A stretch of DNA of 43,468 nt from Chloroflexota bacterium (GTDB lineage: Bacteria; Chloroflexota; Chloroflexia; Thermomicrobiales; UBA6265). The notes under the pieces are model-generated. The model made no database searches, was not told the DNA's origin, and saw only the letters and a program-made list of their open reading frames with translations. Positions 32,549 to 40,282 of this stretch are shown in pieces. The translations under genes were made by a program, and so were the position numbers. Numbering within the stretch: the first letter of the stretch is position 1; every line of letters begins with the position of its first letter. The DNA lies in the NCBI GenBank assembly GCA_023389575.1, contig JAEWEG010000031.1:1-43468 (forward strand). Reading direction: 5' to 3'.

Positions 32549-32902
32549 GTGACTGAAAAGGCCACCCGCAAGGAACTCAAGACCCAGTACCGCGAGAATC
32601 CGCCGGACGCCGGTGTGTACCGCATCACAAACACCGCCACCGGCCGCGTGCTGCTCGGGTCGTCGGCCAACCTGCAATCGGTGAAGAACAAGCTGGACTT
32701 CGCGAAATCCACCAACCTGCCTGGCGCCATGGACCAGCGCCTTCGCAAGGACATCGCTACTTACGGGATCGACGCCTTCGAGTTCGACATCCTCGAAGTC
32801 CTCGAACCCAATCCGGCCCAGACCGACGCCGAACTCCGCGCCGACCTCACGGTTTTCGAAGACCTCTGGCGCGAAAAGCTCTCCGGCACGGAGTTCTACT
32901 GA
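32549..32902 (+). CDS. GIY-YIG-like nuclease-fold protein, probably degenerate
   Basis: Protein of about 117 residues. TRKELKTQYRENPPDAGVYR, ITNTATGRVLLGSSANLQSV and a later KDIATYGIDAFEFDILEVLE match the small family of GIY-YIG-fold proteins found widely in Firmicutes and Chloroflexota. Here the second motif reads LLG instead of YIG, and the usual catalytic Arg position appears as Lys (VKNKL), so nuclease activity is doubtful. GTG 32549 has GGGAG upstream; the frame is open to 32450. It is 18 nt before the S66 gene and likely co-transcribed with it. Confidence 0.8.
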   Translation: MTEKATRKELKTQYRENPPDAGVYRITNTATGRVLLGSSANLQSVKNKLDFAKSTNLPGAMDQRLRKDIATYGIDAFEFDILEVLEPNPAQTDAELRADLTVFEDLWREKLSGTEFY

Positions 32903-32920
32903 TCCCAAGGAGTCGGAAGC

Positions 32921-33961
32921 ATGGAACCGCGCATCTCATCCCGTCCGGAGCGGCTCATTCCAGCGGCGCTCCAGCCTGGTGACACCATCGGCATCGTCAG
33001 CCCGTCCTGGTTCGGCGGGGAGGCATTCCTGCCCCGTGCCCGGCGGGGGATCGCCACGCTGGAGAGTCTGGGCTACCGGGTGAAGGTGGCGCCGCATGCC
33101 TTCAACAGCGCCGGTCACGTCTCGGACACCGCCCGCAACCGGGTCGACGACCTTCACGCGATGTTCGCCGACCCGGAGGTGAAGGCCATTCTTTCCACCA
33201 TCGGCGGAGACCACAGCTGTCACCTGTTGCCGCTGATCGATTGGGATCTCATTCGCCGGAATCCCAAGATCTTCATGGGGTTCTCCGACATCACGGTGCT
33301 GAACGTGGCGATCTGGTCGCAAACCGGCCTCGTCACCTTCAACGGCCCAGGGTTGCTCACCGACTGGGCGGAGTTTCCGGACATGCCGGACTTCTCCCTC
33401 GCCCAGGCGATCAACGCGATTGGACGGAGCGAGCCAATGGGTGATCTCTCGCCCGCGCCGTGGTGGACCGACGAGTTTCTCGACTGGGGGACCGGCGAGG
33501 ATACCGCCCGCCCTCGACACCGCAACGATTCGACCGGCTGGACCTGGCTGCGCGAGGGCCGGGCCGAGGGGCACCTGCTCGGCGGGTGCATCGAAAGCCT
33601 CCAGCATCTGCGCGGAACCCGTTACTGGCCGGACTTCACCGGCGCGATCCCGTTCCTGGAAACCTCCGAGGAGCGCCCCACGCCGGAAGACGTCGACGGC
33701 ATGCTGATGGACTACGAGAACATGGGCGTCCTTGATGTCATCCAGGGCCTCGTCTTCGCGCGTCCCTACGGCTACGCCCCGGAGGACGTGGTCCGTCTTC
33801 ACGAGGTGATCCGACAGCGAACGGAGCACTTTGGCTTCCCGGTCCTCGCCGATACCGACACCGGTCACACCACCCCGCTCCAGACGTTGCCAATCGGATG
33901 CGCCGCCTTGCTCGACTCATCCGCCAACCGCTTCGCCATCACCGAGTCAGCGGTCTGGTAG
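32921..33961 (+). CDS. S66-family LD-carboxypeptidase-like (MccF-like) protein
   Basis: Protein of 346 residues of peptidase family S66: PGDTIGIVSPSWFGGE at the N-terminus and the catalytic triad Ser122 in MGFSDITVL, Glu225 in GGCIESLQHL and His316 in DTGHTTPL. Members cleave LD-peptide bonds in murein recycling or, in the MccF branch, break amide links of microcin C-type antibiotics; the WTWLREGRAEG block and length fit the MccF-like side. ATG 32921 follows AAGGAG. No signal peptide is seen. The next genes are the TA module, 180 bp away. Confidence 0.9.
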   Translation: MEPRISSRPERLIPAALQPGDTIGIVSPSWFGGEAFLPRARRGIATLESLGYRVKVAPHAFNSAGHVSDTARNRVDDLHAMFADPEVKAILSTIGGDHSCHLLPLIDWDLIRRNPKIFMGFSDITVLNVAIWSQTGLVTFNGPGLLTDWAEFPDMPDFSLAQAINAIGRSEPMGDLSPAPWWTDEFLDWGTGEDTARPRHRNDSTGWTWLREGRAEGHLLGGCIESLQHLRGTRYWPDFTGAIPFLETSEERPTPEDVDGMLMDYENMGVLDVIQGLVFARPYGYAPEDVVRLHEVIRQRTEHFGFPVLADTDTGHTTPLQTLPIGCAALLDSSANRFAITESAVW

Positions 33962-34143
33962 GTTCCATATGGCACGAGCGCGGCAGGCAGCTATTGGGTG
34001 ACCGAAAAAACGGATGGGCCGGCTGTCTCCACCGGCATTCGCAACCTCCAAATGAGCCGCCCGTTCGGCGAGATGGTGGTATCGGCCAAAGGTAGGATGT
34101 ACTCTTCGGCATATCTTGAGTGGCCAGGACAGGGAATCGAACC

Positions 34144-34425
34144 ATGCGACTGAACCTTACTCCCGAAGAACAATCCCTCATTGAATCCATGGTGGATTCT
34201 GGTGAATATCCCGACGCTGCCTCTGTAGTCGAGGCGGCTTTACTGGTCCTTAAGGAGCGGGAGCGTGCGTTGAAACATCTGCGGTCGGACATCGGCGTTG
34301 GCCTGCAACAAATCCGTGATGACAAGGTCACCGTTGACTCGGACGAGATGTGGGACGAGATAGAAGCGCGGGCCAATATGCGTTTTGAGGAGTCCGAGAA
34401 AAAGCGACTCGATGTCAGCGCGTAG
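34144..34425 (+). CDS. ParD-like antitoxin (RHH)
   Basis: Protein of 93 residues: MRLNLTPEEQSLIESMVDSG, EYPDAASVVEAALLVLKERE and a basic/acidic C-terminal tail ending RFEESEKKRLDVSA. This is the ParD/CC2985 ribbon-helix-helix pattern, an autorepressing antitoxin. It is clearly related to the frameshifted remnant at the left edge. ATG 34144 is preferred, with ACAGGGA about 9 nt upstream; GTG 34120 is possible. By eye this stretch is near 50% G+C, below its neighbours. The stop overlaps the toxin start by 14 nt. Confidence 0.85.
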   Translation: MRLNLTPEEQSLIESMVDSGEYPDAASVVEAALLVLKERERALKHLRSDIGVGLQQIRDDKVTVDSDEMWDEIEARANMRFEESEKKRLDVSA

Positions 34426-34738
34426 ACGACCTCCTGAACTCTCAGACGAAGCAAAACTCGATGCCGAAGAAATCTACTTGTATTCGCGTCAGCAATGGGG
34501 ACGGTCTCATGCTGCATCCTATTTGCGAATGATTCGGCAATCTGTGAAGGGGCTTGCTCAACATCCGCATCTTGGTCATGCGCGTGAGGACTTGTACCCT
34601 GACTTGCGAAGCCGCCCGGTGGGCAGTCACGTCATCTACTATGTCATACAGGATGACACCGTAAAGGTTGCGCGCATCCTTCATGAGCGACGAGATGTTT
34701 CTCGAATTCACTGGTCGCCGCTTGAAGATGGCAAGTAG
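34412..34738 (+). CDS. ParE/RelE-superfamily toxin
   Basis: Protein of about 108 residues: LSDEAKLDAEEIYLYSRQQW, GRSHAASYLRMIRQSVKGLA and the C-terminal RSRPVGSHVIYYVIQDDTVK, VARILHERRDV. This matches ParE-type toxins (gyrase inhibitors) of the RelE/ParE superfamily, held neutral by the ParD-like partner. ATG 34412 lies inside the antitoxin gene 14 nt before its stop, so the two are translationally coupled. The stop TAG at 34736-34738 abuts the stop of the minus-strand hyuA-like gene with no spacer. Lower G+C than the neighbours suggests recent transfer. Confidence 0.85.
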   Translation: MSARRRPPELSDEAKLDAEEIYLYSRQQWGRSHAASYLRMIRQSVKGLAQHPHLGHAREDLYPDLRSRPVGSHVIYYVIQDDTVKVARILHERRDVSRIHWSPLEDGK

Positions 34739-36307
34739 TCAGCTCAGTCGCAAGTCGCCGATGGCCTTCGCGCGAACTCGCGTCGCGTTCCCCGGCAGGT
34801 AGGCCAGCGGCACGTCCTCCAGATCCACGATCTCGATGGTCGCTGGATCGGCTCCAGCCGCGATCGAGCGCTCCGTCGCCTCTGCCCGGGCGATCTCCAA
34901 CGCGCCCTCGCGGGTGAGGTGGTCTGGTCCGCCGAGCGCGAACACCCGGTCCGTCTCGCCCGAGATTTGCGCGATGGCGGCGCCCACGGCGTTGGCCGCC
35001 TCGAAGTGGTCTGGCCGGATCAACTCGGAGACTCCCTCCACCTCTCGCACGAGGATCGAGCCGCCGCCGACCACGATCAGTGGTACCGGATCGGCGCTCG
35101 TCTTCATCCGGTCCACCCCGGCGTTCACCATTTCCCGCATCGCGGCCACGGCTCCATTCACGAAGTCCGGGTCGAGCCCTGACATCCGCCCCGGATCGCC
35201 GAGCGTCGCCCAGCCCGCCGCCACCGCGATGTCGGACGCCGTCACGGCCTCGCCGCCGAATACCAGCGCCTCGTCCGTCAACCGGTAGCCGACGCTTCGC
35301 GGGCCAACCCGTACAGGGCCTTCGGCGTCCCGCCGCACGATCGAGCCGCCGCCGAGGCCGAACGAATGGACGTCCGGCATGCGGAAGTTCGTGCGCACGC
35401 CGCCCACCTGCACCGCGATCGAGGCCTTCCGAGGAAATCCGTTTACCAGCACGCCCAGGTCGCAGGTCGTTCCGCCCACGTCCAGCACCAGCGCCTCGCG
35501 CCGACCGGAGAGGAAGGCCGCGCCCCGCACCGAGTTGGAGGGGCCCGAGGCGATCGTCAGCACCGGGAACCGTTCCGCGAAATTCGCCTGCATCAGCGTG
35601 CCATCGTTCTGGGTGAGGTACAGCGGCGCGGTGATGCCCATCCTGGCGACCGCTTCCCGGAACGCCGCCACCGTCCTCGCCGCCAGCGGGCGCAGTGCGG
35701 CGTTGAGGATCGCCGCGTTCTCCCGTTCCAGCAGCCCAAGCTGCCCGATTTCGTGCGAGAGCGTGATCTGGGCGTCGGGAATGCGCTCTCGAAGGATCTC
35801 GGCGGTCCGAAGTTCCATGTCCGGCGTCACCAGCGCGAATGGCGCCGAGATCGCGATCGCCGTGATCCCGCGCTCCATCATCTCGTCCGCCACGGCGTGC
35901 ACTTCGGATGGATCGAGCGGGCTGATTTCCCGTCCGTCGAACTCGTTGCCACCGTGTGTCATCCACGTGTGGTGACCCAGCGCGTCACGAATGTCGGGCG
36001 GCCAGTCGGTCATTGGCGGAATGTCGAGTCCGGCCGGGAGGCACACCCGCACGATCCCGGTCGGTTCGAGGTGCCTGCGCTCGACGATCGCGTTGGTGAA
36101 ATGCGTCGTCCCGATCATCACCGCCGAGATTTCGGACGCGGCTGTCCCCGATTCGGTCAGGATGTGCGCCATGGCGGTCGAAATGCCGGTGGTGACATCC
36201 GACGTGGTGGGAGTCTTGAGCTTGGCCAGCACCGTCGCGCCGTCCATCAGCACGGCGTCGGTGTTCGTTCCTCCAACATCGATCCCGATCCGCCGGTCTC
36301 TTGCCAT
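34739..36307 (-). CDS. Hydantoinase/oxoprolinase family protein (HyuA-like)
   Basis: Protein of about 522 residues. The N-terminus RRIGIDVGGTNTDAVLMDGA is the ATP-binding signature of Hydant_A_N, and the hydantoinase_A body follows, with LYLTQNDGTLMQANFAERFP, VLDVGGTTCDLGVLVNGFPR and VHSFGLGGGSIVRRD. These proteins hydrolyse cyclic amides (hydantoins, 5-oxoproline) or carboxylate related ketones, often using ATP. This subgroup is commonly neighboured by DUF917 proteins, as here. I start at ATG 36307 (MARDRRIG); ATGs at 36319 and 36358 are in frame, and an operator-like palindrome at 36323 argues for the shorter forms. The stop abuts the TA toxin. Confidence 0.85.
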   Translation of the reverse strand: MARDRRIGIDVGGTNTDAVLMDGATVLAKLKTPTTSDVTTGISTAMAHILTESGTAASEISAVMIGTTHFTNAIVERRHLEPTGIVRVCLPAGLDIPPMTDWPPDIRDALGHHTWMTHGGNEFDGREISPLDPSEVHAVADEMMERGITAIAISAPFALVTPDMELRTAEILRERIPDAQITLSHEIGQLGLLERENAAILNAALRPLAARTVAAFREAVARMGITAPLYLTQNDGTLMQANFAERFPVLTIASGPSNSVRGAAFLSGRREALVLDVGGTTCDLGVLVNGFPRKASIAVQVGGVRTNFRMPDVHSFGLGGGSIVRRDAEGPVRVGPRSVGYRLTDEALVFGGEAVTASDIAVAAGWATLGDPGRMSGLDPDFVNGAVAAMREMVNAGVDRMKTSADPVPLIVVGGGSILVREVEGVSELIRPDHFEAANAVGAAIAQISGETDRVFALGGPDHLTREGALEIARAEATERSIAAGADPATIEIVDLEDVPLAYLPGNATRVRAKAIGDLRLS

Positions 36308-36322
36308 GCGCTCAATCATCCC

Positions 36323-36338
36323 GTTCAGTACAGTGAAC
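36323..36338. promoter_or_regulatory. Operator-like palindrome in divergent hyuA/DUF917 region
   Basis: GTTCAGTACAGTGAAC pairs at 12 of 16 positions around its centre and lies directly upstream of the preferred HyuA starts and about 105 bp before DUF917. A single repressor site could serve both directions. Weak evidence, by inspection. Confidence 0.3.
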
Positions 36339-36443
36339 ACGCCCGTCGTTTCGTTCATTGTCACGACAAACGCGTTGCGGACAAGGCGATCGACCAGGGA
36401 ATGGCGATGCCGCCACCGATCAGGGCTGGAGAGAACAGGGAAC

Positions 36444-37547
36444 ATGAGCTGGAGCGTTACCACTGATCATCTTGAACGGCTGGCGATTGGGGCCGGAATC
36501 CTCGGTACCGGTGGCGGTGGAAATCCCTATCTCGGCAAGTTGATTGCGCGGAAGTTCCTCGAGGACGGCGGCCAGATCGACGTGGTTACCCTCGATGAGG
36601 TGCCGGACGACGCGCTTGTCTGCACCGTCGGCGGGATGGGCTCGCCCACCGTGAGCTTCGAGCGGCTGATTCGCGCCAACGAAGCCCTCAACGCCCTCCG
36701 CGCGCTGGAGGACCATCTTGGCCGGAAGGTCACCCACGTGGTGCCCAGCGAAATCGGCGGCAGCAACTCCACCATCCCAATGGTCGTCGCCGTCCAGGCC
36801 GGAATCCCGGTCATCGACGCCGATGGCATGGGTAGGGCATTTCCGGAACTTCAGATGAAGACCTTCATCATGGCGGGAATTAGTCCCACGCCGGCCGCCT
36901 TCGCCAACTATCACAACCACACCGTCGTCTTCGACCGCATCGACGATGGTCGCGTGCTGGAACGTTACGCCCGGGCCGTCGCCATCCAGATGGGCGGTCG
37001 GGCCGGATACGCCTTCCCGCCCATGAGCGGCGCGCAAGTGAAGGACGCCGCCATTCCCGGCACGCTCTCGCTGGCGATCCGGGTTGGGTCGGCGGTGATT
37101 GATGCCCGTGCCCGGCACGCCAACCCGGTCGATGCCATTTGCGCGGTTACTGGTGGCCGGCGACTGTTCACCGGCAAGGTGAGCGATGTCCAGCGGGAAA
37201 TGCGCGGTGGGTTCGCCCGGGGCGTCGTGGCGCTGGACGGGTTTGGCGATGACGCCGGAGCCACCATGCGCATCGATTTCCAGAACGAGAACCTGATCGC
37301 CCGCGCTGGCGATGGCCGCGTGGTGGCGGTTGTCCCCGACCTGATCTGCCTCGTCGATACCGATACCGGCGACCCGCTGACCACCGAGGTCATCCGCTAT
37401 GGACTCCGGGCGACCGCCATCGGCATCCCCGCTCCAGCCCAGTTACGGACACCCCAGGCGTTGGCGACGGTCGGCCCCGCCGCCTTCGGCTACCCCGATG
37501 TCAGCTACGATCCCATGCCTGGCGTCTATGGCCAGGGAGACGGTTAG
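36444..37547 (+). CDS. DUF917 domain protein
   Basis: Protein of about 367 residues of the DUF917 family: LAIGAGILGTGGGGNPYLGK at the N-terminus, LEDHLGRKVTHVVPSEIGGS, GIPVIDADGMGRAFPELQMK and a C-terminal half with RDMRGGFARG-like DNVQREMRGGFARG and DLICLVDTDTGDPL. Biochemical function is not proven; genes of this family are regularly next to HyuA-type hydantoinase genes, as here (divergent partner). ATG 36444 follows CAGGGA; the frame is open far upstream to 35991 only as antisense of hyuA. A hairpin overlaps the stop. Confidence 0.88.
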   Translation: MSWSVTTDHLERLAIGAGILGTGGGGNPYLGKLIARKFLEDGGQIDVVTLDEVPDDALVCTVGGMGSPTVSFERLIRANEALNALRALEDHLGRKVTHVVPSEIGGSNSTIPMVVAVQAGIPVIDADGMGRAFPELQMKTFIMAGISPTPAAFANYHNHTVVFDRIDDGRVLERYARAVAIQMGGRAGYAFPPMSGAQVKDAAIPGTLSLAIRVGSAVIDARARHANPVDAICAVTGGRRLFTGKVSDVQREMRGGFARGVVALDGFGDDAGATMRIDFQNENLIARAGDGRVVAVVPDLICLVDTDTGDPLTTEVIRYGLRATAIGIPAPAQLRTPQALATVGPAAFGYPDVSYDPMPGVYGQGDG

Positions 37548-37575
37548 GCGGTGCCCCGACCGGATCGCCTAACCG
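37541..37575 (+). terminator. Stop-overlapping hairpin after DUF917 gene
   Basis: CGGTTAGGCG (37541-37550, containing the TAG stop) pairs exactly with CGCCTAACCG (37566-37575), a 10-bp stem with a 15-nt loop. A terminator or mRNA end structure formed partly within the coding sequence. Confidence 0.55.
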
Positions 37576-37703
37576 CGACATAACGTCATTGGTGGCCGAT
37601 CATGGCACGACGATTGGCTGCTCGACTTCCAGCGTCACCAGCACCGTCGCGACCTCGGAGTTCGAGACCGGTTTTCTGTATCGTCGGTCAAGGTTCCCGG
37701 GGT

Positions 37704-38291
37704 CTATCGCGGTCCAGCCTCACTCGTCACCCCGTGCAGGTGATCTAGCATTCCCGCCAGGTTCGCCAGCGTCCGCAATTCGTTCCCCGGCGTGCCCGCT
37801 CCCTGGGCGAACGCGCTCACGATCACCAGGCCCGAGCGGGTCGCGATCACCGCGAACGAGTCGTCCTCCTCCGTCGTGCTCATGTCTTCCATCGAGTACC
37901 ACCACAGTTCGTACGACCACAGCGTCGTTTCCGGTGAGCCGTTGGACGCGAACCGTCGTTCGGCGCTGTCGAAGGTCGGGTGCACGACGTAGGCGCCAAT
38001 CGGCTGGGCGTCGTCGCCCGTTCCGGCCCGAACCATCACGCCTCCAACCGCGCCCTCCAGGTCGGTGTCGCCCGGATCCACCCATTCCTCCACCGTCAGC
38101 CCGGTGGCGTCGGACGGGAACAACGGCGAGGTGATCTCGCTTTCAAGCAATCGCTCGAAGATGACCTCCGGCGGGAGAGGCTCGCCCTCGGTTGTCGCGA
38201 CAGGCGTTCCCTGCGCGAACGCATGAAGCGGCATCGTCAACCCGGCCGAGATCAGCGGCGCGGAGAGCAGCGTTCGGCGTGTGACAGGCAT
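37704..38291 (-). CDS. Tat-exported protein of unknown function
   Basis: Protein of about 195 residues. The N-terminus TRRTLLSAPLISAGLTMPLH with AFAQGTP is a twin-arginine-type signal ending near AFA. The mature part starts with a PVATTEGEPLPPEVIFERLL segment and has an acidic beta-rich body including SYELWWYSMEDMSTTEEDDS and a small-residue TRSGLVIVSAFAQGAGTPGN. I recognise no family. ATG 38291 follows AAGGGGAG about 8 nt upstream. It is likely extracytoplasmic, possibly a lipid- or ligand-binding or regulatory protein, but that is a guess. It is divergent from the Cys/His-rich ORF at 38470. Confidence 0.65.
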   Translation of the reverse strand: MPVTRRTLLSAPLISAGLTMPLHAFAQGTPVATTEGEPLPPEVIFERLLESEITSPLFPSDATGLTVEEWVDPGDTDLEGAVGGVMVRAGTGDDAQPIGAYVVHPTFDSAERRFASNGSPETTLWSYELWWYSMEDMSTTEEDDSFAVIATRSGLVIVSAFAQGAGTPGNELRTLANLAGMLDHLHGVTSEAGPR

Positions 38292-38469
38292 TCCATTTCT
38301 CCCCTTATACGTGGCGACCCGTCGTCGCCTGTCTGGTGTTCCAAACGTCCCCCAGGGCTGGAGGTTCCGGGCCGGATTATGCCGAAACGCATCGATACCC
38401 GGCTTTCGGCGATAATTGACCCGGCACGGAACATCGCGTTCCATCAGCACAAGGAGTAACAGTCACCTC

Positions 38470-38754
38470 ATGCAATCCCCGGCAAGCGGAACCACCAGTT
38501 CCGGTCCCAATCCACCATGTGAAGTTGGTCGTCGCCACCCCCGCGACAAGCACCGCATGCGCCCGGTCGAGGGGCACGATCACGTCTGGCAGTGCGCCAA
38601 GCACCACATGTTCGCCCAGCTCGTCGACAAGGATACCGCCGCTTCCTACGAGCGCGGCGACGACTATCCCATGCACGATGGCGGTGAAGGCATCGTCGTG
38701 CAGCACGGCGACGAGCGCCAGGGCGGCGCCATCCTTTACTACCGCGCGAAGTAA
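38470..38754 (+). CDS. Small Cys/His-rich hypothetical protein
   Basis: Putative protein of 94 residues with no family I know. A basic N-terminal half is followed by RPVEGHDHVWQCAKHHMFAQ, LVDKDTAASYERGDDYPMHD and GGEGIVVQHGDERQGGAILY. The cluster His-x-His-x-x-x-Cys-x-x-His-His could bind a metal, with a second His-Asp-Gly-Gly pair later. ATG 38470 has AAGGAG about 13 nt upstream, farther than usual, so the start or even the gene is uncertain. It is 42 nt before the LLM oxidoreductase, possibly co-transcribed. Confidence 0.45.
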   Translation: MQSPASGTTSSGPNPPCEVGRRHPRDKHRMRPVEGHDHVWQCAKHHMFAQLVDKDTAASYERGDDYPMHDGGEGIVVQHGDERQGGAILYYRAK

Positions 38755-38796
38755 CGCACTCCGCCAGGCCCGAATCGGGCAGCAGGGACATTCAGC

Positions 38797-39906
38797 ATGC
38801 CACTCGGGTTCGCGCTCGACGCTTCGGCGGGGTCGTGGGCGCCCGCCATTCGCGGAGGTGATCCGGTCGCCATCCGCGCCGCGGTGGAACGTACCCTCGA
38901 TATCGCCCGGATGGCGGACGCCGCCGGCATCGAGTCGATCTGGGCCATGGAAGACCCGGACGGCTGGGACGCCTTCGCGATGCTGGGCGCCATCGCCCGC
39001 GAAACGTCCCGCATCCGGATCGGCACCGGGGTCACCAACCCCTACCTGCGCCACCCCGCCCTGATCGCCGCTTCCACCTCCACGCTCGACCTGTTGAGCA
39101 ACGGCCGGGCCTTCCTCGGCATCGGCCGCGGTCAGGAGGAGTGGTACCGCGAGGCGCTCGGCATGCACGTTGGCAAGCCGGCCCGCGCGCTGCGCGAAAC
39201 CTTCGACCTCCTCGACCAGTGGTGGTCGCCGGAGATGCGCGCCTCCAGCGATGACGAGGCCACCGAGTTCGCCGTCAAGCGGTGGGAACGCGTGATCCGC
39301 CCGCTCCACGGCGCGATGCCGATCTATCTCGCGGCGGTCGGTCCCATCGCCCTCCGAATGGCCGGGCGATACACCGAGGGCGTCATCTTCAACGACCTCG
39401 CGTCCATCTCGTTCATGGAAGAGGCCATCGCCACCGTTCGCCAGGCCGCCACCGAGGCCGGGCGCGACCCAGCCGCGCTTTCCTTTTATGCGCGCTCCTC
39501 GGTCACCATCACCGATGACCTGGAAACCTATTACCGCCGGCGCAAGTCGACCGTCGCCGCCATCCATGCCCTCCCCGGCATGGAGCAACTCCTCGTCTCC
39601 CCCAACCACGACACCGAGCGCATCATGGCCGATGTCCGCGCCGCCATGCGCACCGGGGACATCCTCTCCAGGGGAGGAGGCTTCGGTGACCTGCGACGGG
39701 GAGGGGACCTGACCGCCGCCCGCGCCGCGATCCCGGACAGCCTCATGGCCGAACTGGTGGTGGCTGGCACCGTCCGCCAGGTTCGGGAGCGGCTGCGCCT
39801 CCTCGCCAGTATTGGCATCACCCAGGTGTTCCTCGCCGCCCAGGGGCCGGAGGTCACGGCCGAATCGCTGTCCGCGCTGGTCAGGGAGCTTTCGTTCGAT
39901 TCCTGA
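38797..39906 (+). CDS. LLM class flavin/F420-dependent oxidoreductase
   Basis: Protein of 369 residues of the luciferase-like superfamily, a different branch from the one at 5066: MPLGFALDASAGSWAPAIRG, IRIGTGVTNPYLRHPALIAA, STLDLLSNGRAFLGIGRGQE and MPIYLAAVGPIALRMAGRYT. The RxGxGxGQ(E) block and TRGRxxLGIGxGxE pattern are typical of F420-dependent or flavin monooxygenases such as methylenetetrahydromethanopterin reductase relatives. The substrate is unknown. ATG 38797 follows AGGGA. No terminator is evident right after; see the intergenic entry. Confidence 0.88.
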   Translation: MPLGFALDASAGSWAPAIRGGDPVAIRAAVERTLDIARMADAAGIESIWAMEDPDGWDAFAMLGAIARETSRIRIGTGVTNPYLRHPALIAASTSTLDLLSNGRAFLGIGRGQEEWYREALGMHVGKPARALRETFDLLDQWWSPEMRASSDDEATEFAVKRWERVIRPLHGAMPIYLAAVGPIALRMAGRYTEGVIFNDLASISFMEEAIATVRQAATEAGRDPAALSFYARSSVTITDDLETYYRRRKSTVAAIHALPGMEQLLVSPNHDTERIMADVRAAMRTGDILSRGGGFGDLRRGGDLTAARAAIPDSLMAELVVAGTVRQVRERLRLLASIGITQVFLAAQGPEVTAESLSALVRELSFDS

Positions 39907-40282
39907 CGTTTCCCTGGTAACCAACTGGCGACACCGTGCGTCATAAGTGGTGAGAGGCACCGGAACAGTACTCCTATTCCACCCCCCTTCCCAAAGTGCC
40001 GAGCCTCTTACCGGCCACCCGGCTGCCGCCGCTTCCCCAGGAGGCGATGGAGCCGGGTGCTGGTGGCCACATGGCCGGGTCTCTGCTTCCTGGATCGCGG
40101 ATGCGCGCACCAGTGCCCATTCGTACGTGAAAGTGAAACGGCTCATGCGTGCAATGTGGCCCGATGGGCGGTACTCTCAATCCAACAGCTTGAACGAGAT
40201 TGATCACGCCGGAACCAGCGGCACTGTTCGCGCTGGCCGCGAAAAGAGCGATTCGTCGTCGCGAATCCCGTGGAGGACGTCG
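39907..40282 (+). other. 376-bp region upstream of the large repeat protein, with a stem-loop
   Basis: No gene seen. A structured element at about 40013-40068 pairs ACCCGGCT with AGCCGGGT (8 bp) plus an outer GGCC pair with a 6-nt bulge, enclosing a further small GCC/GGC stem. It could end the upstream LLM gene or lie in the leader of the repeat protein; it matches no riboswitch I recognise. The SD GGAGGA at 40272-40277 serves the downstream ATG. Confidence 0.4.

Noticed and set aside
34739..36463. Longest hyuA start at 36463
   Set aside because: It would overlap the DUF917 start and place the operator-like palindrome inside the coding region; the GGTNTD motif comes shortly after 36307.
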